Positions 1 through 5,236 of a stretch of 5,236 nt of DNA are shown here, one piece after another (the stretch's first letter is position 1; each line of letters opens with the position of its first letter). Position numbers and translations under genes: made by a program. Location of the stretch: positions 1 through 5,236 of the forward strand of contig JBIKVN010000225.1 of assembly GCA_044356865.1 (NCBI GenBank). The letters are read 5' to 3'. Source of the stretch: JBEIUL01 sp044356865. GTDB taxonomy: Bacteria; Planctomycetota; Phycisphaerae; Phycisphaerales; SM1A02. The notes beneath the pieces were generated by a model. It saw only the letters and a list, made by a program, of their open reading frames with translations. It made no database searches and had not been told where the DNA came from.

Positions 1-838
1 CGACGCCGGCGAAGTGGGCGGCGAACGCGTAGTACTCCTCCTGCGTGATCGGGTCGCCCTTGTGGTCGTGGCAGCGGGCGCAGCCGATCCCGATGCCGAG
101 CATGGTGCGGGCGGTGATGTCGACGGTTCCGTCGAGATCGTCGGCGAGGGCCTGCTTGAGGTCGGCGACCTCGTCGTCCCACATGCCCAGGCGGTAGTAG
201 CCGGTCGCGACGATCGACTCGAACGAGCGGTCGGGCAGCTCGTCGCCCGCCAACTGCTCGACGAGGAAGCGGTCGTAGGGAAGGTCGCGGTTGAACGCGG
301 AGATCACCCAGTCGCGGTACTTCCAGCTCTCGGTCTTGTCGCGGTCGCGCTCGAAGCCGTTGGTGTCGGCGTACCGCACGAGGTCGAGCCAGTGGCGGCC
401 CCACTTCTCGCCGTAGTGCGGGCTCGCGAGCAGGCGGTCGATGAGCTTCTCCCACGCGTCGGGCGAGGGATCGTCCACGAACGCGTCGATCTCGGCGGGC
501 GTCGGCGGCAGGCCGGTCAGGTCGAGGCTCGCGCGGCGGATGAGGGCCGCGCGGTCGGCCTCCGGCGCGGGGGCGAGGCCCTTCGCCTCGAGCTTCGCGA
601 GGATGAACCGGTCGAGGTCGGTGCGGCACCACCCTTCGGCGTCGCGCACCACGGGCGGGGAGGGCTTCACCAGCTCGCGGTAGGCCCACCACGAGTCGCG
701 GGCGGCGACGGCCCGCCGTTCGAGGATGTCCGACGGGGTTTCGGAGGCCACCCGCGCCGACTGGTCGGGCGGATCCGGGACGGCCGCGGCGGCGGCCGAG
801 AGGGTTCCGACGAGGATCACCGCGGAACGGAAGGTCAT
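1..838 (-). CDS. Planctomycete cytochrome-type secreted protein, DUF1549/PSCyt2 family (N-terminal part, truncated by window edge)
   Basis: Reading the minus strand from the ATG at 838-836 gives 279 codons without a stop, running off the left edge. Residues 1-19 look like a signal peptide: MTFR, then a hydrophobic stretch ending in an alanine run, so export is predicted. Residues 75-200 carry the DUF1549 signature: DRFILAKLEAKGL (76-88), LDLTGLPPTPAEIDAF (105-120), LLASPHYGEKWGRHWLDLVR (136-155), and NRDLPYDRF...QLAGDELP (183-202). CARCH at 253-257, within GCARCHDHKGDPI, is a CxxCH motif expected to bind c-type haem. The separate N-terminal PSCyt1 haem domain found in many relatives is absent, because only about 50 residues separate the signal peptide from DUF1549. 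Full-length relatives usually continue into a DUF1553 (PSD1) domain, expected beyond the edge. The biochemical role of this family is not well established; an exported redox or sulfatase-associated function is often suggested from context. No strong Shine-Dalgarno sequence precedes the ATG. Identity is confident; function is not. Confidence 0.93.
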   Translation of the reverse strand, partial: MTFRSAVILVGTLSAAAAAVPDPPDQSARVASETPSDILERRAVAARDSWWAYRELVKPSPPVVRDAEGWCRTDLDRFILAKLEAKGLAPAPEADRAALIRRASLDLTGLPPTPAEIDAFVDDPSPDAWEKLIDRLLASPHYGEKWGRHWLDLVRYADTNGFERDRDKTESWKYRDWVISAFNRDLPYDRFLVEQLAGDELPDRSFESIVATGYYRLGMWDDEVADLKQALADDLDGTVDITARTMLGIGIGCARCHDHKGDPITQEEYYAFAAHFAGV

Positions 839-846
839 CGATCCCG

Positions 847-874
847 ATGGTACTTCGGTTTCCGCGGCTTCCAA
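847..874 (-). promoter_or_regulatory. Possible promoter of the PSCyt2 gene (leaderless or near-leaderless)
   Basis: On the minus strand, TTGGAA (874-869) and TACCAT (852-847) are 16 nt apart and resemble -35 and -10 boxes at about 4/6 matches each. Only 8 nt separate the -10-like box from the ATG at 838, so transcription would start at or next to the start codon. That agrees with the lack of a Shine-Dalgarno sequence. An 8-bp palindrome, AACCGGTT (873-880), touches the -35-like box and could be a binding site, though such palindromes arise easily in GC-rich DNA. This is pattern matching only. Confidence 0.25.
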
Positions 875-937
875 CCGGTTCCGGCCGGCCAGCGCGTTCC
901 CGGACGCCCTGCATCCGCCGGAGCCCGGCAAGTCTTC

Positions 938-943
938 TATGGT
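938..943 (+). promoter_or_regulatory. Weak -10-like element upstream of the exosortase gene
   Basis: TATGGT, within CTTCTATGGTTGG, is one of the few AT-containing patches in the 839-967 intergenic region and lies 24 nt before the exosortase ATG. It matches TATAAT at 4 of 6 positions. No convincing -35 box is found 16-18 nt upstream, where the sequence is GC-rich. The exosortase promoter must lie in this region if the gene is not transcribed through from further left, and the divergent neighbour makes read-through unlikely. The exact site is uncertain. Confidence 0.15.
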
Positions 944-967
944 TGGTCCCTCAGGCCCGCCCGACCG

Positions 968-2575
968 ATGATGAACGCCGTGATCGAAGCCCCTCCCAAT
1001 CCCATTCCGCGATCGAGATGGCTTGGCGCCGCGGCGGTGGCGGCGGCGGGAGTCATCGTCTCATTCCCCGCATGGCAGGATCTGGTGAGGACCGCGGTCA
1101 ACCACCATGATTCGGATGCCTCGATCCTCGCCCCGCCGATCGCGGCGTGGCTGTTGTGGCAGCGACGGGCCGCCCTTGCGGAAGACCCCCGCGGCCGCTG
1201 GTGGGCGATTCCGCTCGCGGTCGCCGCACTCGCCATCGTCTGGTGGGGCGAGGAGACCGACCGGCACGCGCTGGCCCACTTCGGGGCCCTGCTCACCCTT
1301 GCGGTCGCCTTCGTCTCCTCGTTCGGGGCGCGAGCTTTCGGCCGGACCGCCGCCGCCTGGGGAGCCCTGCTCTTCGCGATCCCGCTTCCGGGCGTGGTGC
1401 GCCGCGCGATCGCCCAGCCCCTGCAGGAGTACGGGGCGATGCTGGCCGAGGGAACCCTCGACACCCTCGGCTTCTCGATCGAGCGGCTCGGCGCCAGCCT
1501 GGTGATCGACGGCGTGCCCGTGGCGGTATCGGAAGCGTGCGACGGGATGCGGATGGTGTCGGCGCTCATGCTCGTGATCTGGGCGGTGGCGTTCGGCCGC
1601 GAGAGCCGGGCGTCGATCCGGGCCCTGCTCATCGTCTCGGCGCCGGTGACGGCGCTGACCTGCAACGCCATTCGCCTGGTGCCGACCGTCGTCTGCTTCG
1701 CGATGTTCGAGCAGAAGGACGCCGAGTTCCTGCACGACGTGCTGGGGTGGCTCACCCTCCCGCTGTGTCTGGGACTGCTCGAACTGCTGCGAGTCGCCCT
1801 CGAGCGATTGCTGCCGGAGCGCGAGCCTGCCGTCGCGACATCCGTCCCGGTCGCGCTGCCCTCCCGGGCCCGGCGCGGATGGCCCGAGCCGACGATGGCC
1901 GTTCTCACGCTGGCGGCGACCTGGTGGGCCCTGCCCGGCGTGCCCCCCGCACCGGATGTCGAGGGCCGCTACCGGCTCATCCGGGACGAGGTGCTCGCCC
2001 TGCCGAGCCGCATCGGCCCGTGGCGGGGCGAGGATGTTCCGGTGCCGCTGTCCGAGCAGCGGATCCTGAAGCCGAACGCCATGCTCTCGCGATCGCTCGC
2101 GATGCTCGGCGGTGACGAGCGGGCCCACCTGCTGCTCATCCACTGCCGCGATGTCCGCGACATGCTCGGCCACTGGCCCGCCAGCTGCTACGTCTCGGCC
2201 GGATGGTCGCCCGAACGGGATGCACGACGGGAGATCACCGTTTCCCACGCCGGACTCGAGCTTCAGGCCCTTCGCCACCGTTTCTCGCGGGTCCGCGAGA
2301 ACGGGCAAGTGGAACAGACCGAGGTCTGGTCGGCGTTCCTCGCCCCCGGCGAACCTCCGAGCGGAAGCCTCCAGGACCTGACCGGACTCGCCGGTGCGAG
2401 AATGCGCTCGCAGCAGGGCATCGCCCAGGTGCAGGTCTGCTTCCCGGGTTTCGTCGAGGATGGTGCCGCCGACCGCTGGGTCGGCTCGGTCCTCTCGTCC
2501 CTCCCGCCGGAACTGCTCCGGCTGCTGAAAGGCGACTTCTCGGACGAGTCGCCGGCGGACACCCGATCTCCCTGA
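968..2575 (+). CDS. Exosortase fused to a C-terminal EpsI (DUF3485) domain, XrtU-like
   Basis: A 535-aa inner-membrane protein. Residues 20-275 hold several hydrophobic segments (about 20-35, 80-93, 106-120, 127-141, 197-209, 218-243 and 259-275), as in exosortases. The catalytic set is present: Cys191 in SEACDGMRM, Arg236 in CNAIR, His256 in LHDVLGW. The early HHDSDASILAPPIAAWLLW block (46-64) and FAIPLPG (136-142) also fit the family. Exosortases are thought to cleave and transfer exported proteins bearing a C-terminal tag of motif, transmembrane helix and basic tail. Another membrane segment (about 309-323) leads into an EpsI/DUF3485-like domain at about 335-515, recognisable by IGPWRGEDVPVP (349-360) and GHWPASCYVSAGW (401-413). 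The fused form resembles planctomycete exosortase U, but I could not test the subtype. ATG 968 is followed by ATG 971, and either could be the start. No Shine-Dalgarno sequence is visible. The frame is open back to position 14, but that extension is antisense to the PSCyt2 gene and unlike exosortase. A TPR gene follows after 72 bp. Confidence 0.93.
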   Translation: MMNAVIEAPPNPIPRSRWLGAAAVAAAGVIVSFPAWQDLVRTAVNHHDSDASILAPPIAAWLLWQRRAALAEDPRGRWWAIPLAVAALAIVWWGEETDRHALAHFGALLTLAVAFVSSFGARAFGRTAAAWGALLFAIPLPGVVRRAIAQPLQEYGAMLAEGTLDTLGFSIERLGASLVIDGVPVAVSEACDGMRMVSALMLVIWAVAFGRESRASIRALLIVSAPVTALTCNAIRLVPTVVCFAMFEQKDAEFLHDVLGWLTLPLCLGLLELLRVALERLLPEREPAVATSVPVALPSRARRGWPEPTMAVLTLAATWWALPGVPPAPDVEGRYRLIRDEVLALPSRIGPWRGEDVPVPLSEQRILKPNAMLSRSLAMLGGDERAHLLLIHCRDVRDMLGHWPASCYVSAGWSPERDARREITVSHAGLELQALRHRFSRVRENGQVEQTEVWSAFLAPGEPPSGSLQDLTGLAGARMRSQQGIAQVQVCFPGFVEDGAADRWVGSVLSSLPPELLRLLKGDFSDESPADTRSP

Positions 2576-2602
2576 ACCGTTCCGTCCGATTCCATCGGAA
2601 AG

Positions 2603-2608
2603 TACCTT
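2603..2608 (+). promoter_or_regulatory. Possible -10 element ahead of the TPR gene
   Basis: TACCTT sits in the gap between the exosortase stop and the TPR gene, 39 nt before the GTG start. It resembles TACCAT upstream of the minus-strand gene. A TTCCGT (2580-2585) lies 17 nt upstream but is a poor -35 box. If used, it would give the TPR gene its own transcript with the 2616-2634 hairpin in its leader. Co-transcription with the exosortase gene is equally compatible with the sequence. Confidence 0.18.
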
Positions 2609-2615
2609 GCCCATC

Positions 2616-2634
2616 CCGCCGGGGTTCCCGGCGG
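2616..2634 (+). repeat. Perfect inverted repeat / hairpin in the exosortase-TPR gap
   Basis: CCGCCGGG, a GTT loop, then CCCGGCGG form an 8-bp perfect stem made only of G-C pairs. The stem ends one base before the AGGAG Shine-Dalgarno sequence of the TPR gene. No T-run follows, so a classical intrinsic terminator is unlikely. In RNA it could tune ribosome access to the TPR start or protect or process the mRNA between the two genes. GC-rich DNA produces such repeats by chance fairly often, so function is unproven. Confidence 0.5.
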
Positions 2635-2635
2635 C

Positions 2636-2640
2636 AGGAG
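2636..2640 (+). promoter_or_regulatory. Shine-Dalgarno sequence that fixes the GTG start of the TPR gene
   Basis: AGGAG ends 7 nt before GTG 2648, an ideal spacing. No ATG, GTG or TTG codon occurs in this frame between the exosortase stop (2573-2575) and GTG 2648, so the two observations together fix the start. It is the only clear Shine-Dalgarno sequence among the three genes here. Confidence 0.8.
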
Positions 2641-2647
2641 TCTGCTC

Positions 2648-5236
2648 GTGCCCCCTCGCAAGAAGCCCAAGAGCCGTTCCCGGTCCATCATCCTCATCGC
2701 CTGTTCGCTCGGGTTCCTCGCGCTGGCCGGGGTCGCCGGAGCGTTCGGGGTCCGTTGGTGGCGTGACCGCGAGACCGCCGCGAAGCGGGTCGAGGGATTC
2801 GCGCTGTTCGACGAGGGACGATTCGAGGAATCGCTCGGCCTGCTCTCGTCGGTGGTCGCCCGTGATCGCCAGAAGAAGGATGCCGAGGCGATCCGTCGGC
2901 TCGCGAAGGCCCGGCTGATGGTGCCCGAGGTGAACTCGGCCCACATTCCCCGGGCGGCGCGATTGTTCGCCGCGGCCATCGCGGCCGATCCCGGCGACGT
3001 CGAGAGCCATAGGGAACTCCTCCGCCTGCAGTTGCGCATGGGACAGTTGGTCGAGGCCGAACGGCTTGCGGACGTGTTGCTGAAGCTCGATCCCGACGAC
3101 CCGACGGCGACGCTCGTGCTGGCCGAGACCCTGATGGCGAAGGGCGATCGGGCGGGCGCCGAACGCCTGATCGACGAGCGGGTGAAGTCGCATCCCGACG
3201 ACATCGAGGCCAAGGTCCGGCTCTGGCGGATGTGGATGGCTCGCGATCGCTCGCCCGAGGAGTGTCTCGTCGAGGTCGATCGCTGGCTGGTCGCGGCGGA
3301 CGCGGATCCGGCCCTTCGGGTGATCCGGGCCGAGCGGCTTCGGGCCGCGGGACGAGGGCCGGAGGCCCAGGAGGAACTCCAGCAACTCATGGCGCTCGAG
3401 CCGAAGTCGATCGCCAGCTGCCGCATCGTGGGGCGCACCCTGCAGCGCCTCAGCCGTTTCGAGGACGCGAAGAAGGTCCTGCTCGGTGGCGCGAGACGGT
3501 TCGCGGGATCCGGCGGCGATCAGTTGGCGCGGGAGCTCTTCGAGTACGGCTGGCTCTCCGATGATCTGGACGCCGCGGACGAGGCGATCGAGGTCGCCCG
3601 GGCCGATCCGACCGCCCGGTGGGCGGGTCGGGCGACGATCATCGTCGAGTTCCTGCGGGATGACGCCGCGGCGCTCGACTCGGCCGTCGCGGCATTCCGG
3701 CCCGCCGGCGCGACCGCCGCCGCCGAGCGGGATTTCGCGGATGCCTTGCCGCTGGCGCTCGCCGCCCGCAAGGATCCCTCGGCGATGCCCAAGGCCAACG
3801 CCGCGATCGAGAAGGCCCTCATCTCGAATCCGAAGGATCCGCTCCTTTTGTTCGCCCAAGCCGAACTCCGCCTCGCCTCGGGTGACCGGGGATCGGCGAT
3901 CACCTCGGGCGCCGCCGCCTTCGAGGCCACCGGAAACGCGTGGGTCCGCGTCGGGCTGGCTCTCGTGCCGGCGATCGAGTCCTACGGCGACCGGGCCCGC
4001 GCGATCTCGATCCTGAAATCGCTGGCCGACACGCAGATCGGCAACGCCCAAGTGCAGATGATGCTCGTGCTGGCCTCGGCGGACGCGGTCGCCCGCGGCG
4101 AGACGCCGGTCATTCCGGAGAACGAGTTCGCTCGCCTGACCCGTACCCTCGAGCGGGAAGCCGAAACGAAGCGCGAGCTCGCGCCGGTGGCCGTGCTTTC
4201 GATGCTCACCATGAATCGCGTCGAACGGGCCCGCGCGATCGTCGACGAGTGCCTCGCGGATCCGGCGGTTCCCGGGCCGTTGCTTCTCGAGCTGGCGAGG
4301 ATCGTCCGCCAGTCGAAGATCGGCGAACAGGCGAACGGCAGGAACATGGTGGAGAGGCTGCTGACCGCCGCCGGGGAACGCGGGACGCCGGCCGTGCGGA
4401 TCGAGGCCTTCCGGGCGATGGGCGGAAGCGGAGAACAGTCCCTGCCCGCCCTGCTGCAGCTCGCCGACGCGGGCGATCGGCAAGCGCTGCGGGCCGCGGC
4501 CACCTTGGCCGACGCGACCTCCCCCGAGCAGGCCCCGGCGATCCTCGAGCGACTGCTCAAGGAAGATGCGACCATCGAGGGCGTCGCCAGCGTCCTCAAC
4601 AGCCAGACCGCGTTGCGGAATCCCGCGCTGCTCGAACAGGCCATCGCGGCCGCCGAACGGCTCGAGGGCGGACGGGGCGACACGAGCGCCGTCCCGCGAG
4701 CCCGGCTCTTGCTGGCCAAGGGCCAACCGACCCGGGCCGCCCTCGACGCTGCCCTGGCCGAGCTCGACGAACTGCGGCAGCGCCGCGGCGAGACGGTCGA
4801 ACTGCTCGCGACGATGGCCAGTCTCCTGCTGGCGGCCGATCCGCCCGACCTGACCGCCGCTTCCCGCCTCGCGGGCAAGGCCGCGACCATGGCCCCCGAT
4901 CGCGCGCCGCTTCAGCTGCTTGCGAGCTCGCTCTTCCGACAGGCCGGCAATTCCGACTCGGCCACGCTGTACCTCCAGAAGGCGAGGGCGACGCCGGCGG
5001 CGAAGACCGAGCCGTTCGTCCGACGCGCCATCATCGACGAGCTCCGCCTCGCCGGACAGCTCAAGGACGCGGCGGCCGAAGCCCGCGGCCTGGCCGAGGC
5101 CACCAACGCCAGCGCCGACTGGATCCTCGCCGCCGACCTCTCGCAGCTGACCGAGGAGACCGCCCAGATCGAGCGTTGCCTGCGCGCGGCCATCGCCGCA
5201 CCCGACGCGACTCCGCCCGCCTGGTCCCGGCTCGCC
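2648..5236 (+). CDS. Large membrane-anchored TPR-like repeat protein (C-terminus beyond window)
   Basis: From GTG 2648, 863 codons run without a stop to the right edge. The N-terminus is basic (RKKPKSRSR, 4-12), followed by one hydrophobic segment at about 13-34 and then RWWRDRE. This suggests a cytoplasmic tail, a single membrane anchor and a large periplasmic part. No lipobox is convincing. The rest is alanine-, leucine- and arginine-rich helical repeat. TPR-like units are clearest at about 51-73 (FDEGRFEESLGLL), 101-185 (paired helices ending in DPGD, DPDD and HPDD turns), 231-283 (AAGRGPEAQEEL, LSRFEDAKKVL), 381-428 (ISNPKDP, ASGDRGSAI) and 738-780 (MAPDRAP, AGNSDSATLYLQKA). No catalytic domain is recognised. 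TPR arrays bind proteins. Its position 72 bp after the exosortase recalls TPR proteins such as PrsT in PEP-CTERM/exopolysaccharide loci, so a scaffolding role in export or polysaccharide assembly is inferred, not shown. Homology to PrsT itself is not claimed. Confidence 0.88.
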   Translation, partial: MPPRKKPKSRSRSIILIACSLGFLALAGVAGAFGVRWWRDRETAAKRVEGFALFDEGRFEESLGLLSSVVARDRQKKDAEAIRRLAKARLMVPEVNSAHIPRAARLFAAAIAADPGDVESHRELLRLQLRMGQLVEAERLADVLLKLDPDDPTATLVLAETLMAKGDRAGAERLIDERVKSHPDDIEAKVRLWRMWMARDRSPEECLVEVDRWLVAADADPALRVIRAERLRAAGRGPEAQEELQQLMALEPKSIASCRIVGRTLQRLSRFEDAKKVLLGGARRFAGSGGDQLARELFEYGWLSDDLDAADEAIEVARADPTARWAGRATIIVEFLRDDAAALDSAVAAFRPAGATAAAERDFADALPLALAARKDPSAMPKANAAIEKALISNPKDPLLLFAQAELRLASGDRGSAITSGAAAFEATGNAWVRVGLALVPAIESYGDRARAISILKSLADTQIGNAQVQMMLVLASADAVARGETPVIPENEFARLTRTLEREAETKRELAPVAVLSMLTMNRVERARAIVDECLADPAVPGPLLLELARIVRQSKIGEQANGRNMVERLLTAAGERGTPAVRIEAFRAMGGSGEQSLPALLQLADAGDRQALRAAATLADATSPEQAPAILERLLKEDATIEGVASVLNSQTALRNPALLEQAIAAAERLEGGRGDTSAVPRARLLLAKGQPTRAALDAALAELDELRQRRGETVELLATMASLLLAADPPDLTAASRLAGKAATMAPDRAPLQLLASSLFRQAGNSDSATLYLQKARATPAAKTEPFVRRAIIDELRLAGQLKDAAAEARGLAEATNASADWILAADLSQLTEETAQIERCLRAAIAAPDATPPAWSRLA

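Noticed and set aside
881..890. CCGGCCGGCC self-complementary run considered as an operator
   Set aside because: Simple alternating CC/GG composition is expected by chance in this GC-rich intergenic DNA, with no second copy or flanking symmetry.
937..1908. 323-codon minus-strand frame over the exosortase
   Set aside because: Ser/Arg/Thr-rich, low-complexity translation opposite the exosortase catalytic region. It is a shadow.
1147..2115. 322-codon plus-strand frame inside the exosortase
   Set aside because: Alternative-frame reading of the exosortase gene; Arg/Gly/Pro/Ala-rich with no family features.
2573..2575. TGA considered as a selenocysteine or read-through codon
   Set aside because: No hairpin lies immediately downstream (the nearest begins about 40 nt away), and the next gene has its own Shine-Dalgarno sequence and start.
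2616..2634. Hairpin considered as an intrinsic terminator of the exosortase gene
   Set aside because: No T-run follows the stem, and the next bases are the Shine-Dalgarno sequence of the TPR gene.
2263..3438. 391-codon minus-strand frame across the exosortase-TPR junction
   Set aside because: Ser/Arg-rich shadow that overlaps the end of one supported gene and the start of another.
1061..4726. 1221-codon open frame on the minus strand
   Set aside because: It lies antisense to both the exosortase and TPR genes. Its translation is Arg/Gly/Glu/His-rich with no domain or membrane pattern, as expected from the complement of GC-rich coding DNA. The plus-strand genes have recognisable motifs and a Shine-Dalgarno sequence.
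3982..4890. 302-codon minus-strand frame over the TPR gene
   Set aside because: Ser/Ala/Arg-rich antisense shadow of the continuous TPR-like frame.

Overview
The window is GC-rich DNA that most likely comes from a planctomycete (Planctomycetota). The lineage call rests on the minus-strand gene at the left end. It encodes a secreted DUF1549 / PSCyt2-type protein with a CxxCH haem motif, a family typical of planctomycetes and their relatives. The fused exosortase-EpsI architecture of the second gene fits the same lineage. I saw no tRNA, rRNA, CRISPR array, insertion sequence or phage gene.

Layout: (1) 1-838, minus strand: the N-terminal 279 residues of a PSCyt2 protein, running off the left edge. 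(2) 839-967: a 129-bp divergent intergenic region with weak promoter-like elements. (3) 968-2575, plus strand: a complete 535-aa exosortase with a C-terminal EpsI (DUF3485) domain and the catalytic Cys/Arg/His residues in place. (4) 2576-2647: a 72-bp gap with a perfect 8-bp GC-rich hairpin one base before a strong Shine-Dalgarno sequence. (5) 2648-5236, plus strand: the first 863 residues of a large, membrane-anchored, TPR-like helical-repeat protein that starts with GTG and runs off the right edge.

Genes 2 and 3 are co-directional and probably act together. Exosortases are membrane cysteine transpeptidase-like enzymes that process C-terminally tagged exported proteins. EpsI/DUF3485 proteins and large TPR proteins (for example PrsT in the PEP-CTERM system) are recurrent companions in exosortase/exopolysaccharide loci. 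The window therefore probably shows the start of a planctomycete exosortase locus, but no sorted substrate and no glycosyltransferase is visible here. The divergent PSCyt2 gene is probably functionally unrelated.

Very long open frames opposite or upstream of the real genes come from the high-GC codon pattern and are not genes. The notable case is an apparent 853-codon frame beginning at position 14, whose first 318 codons lie mostly antisense to the PSCyt2 gene.
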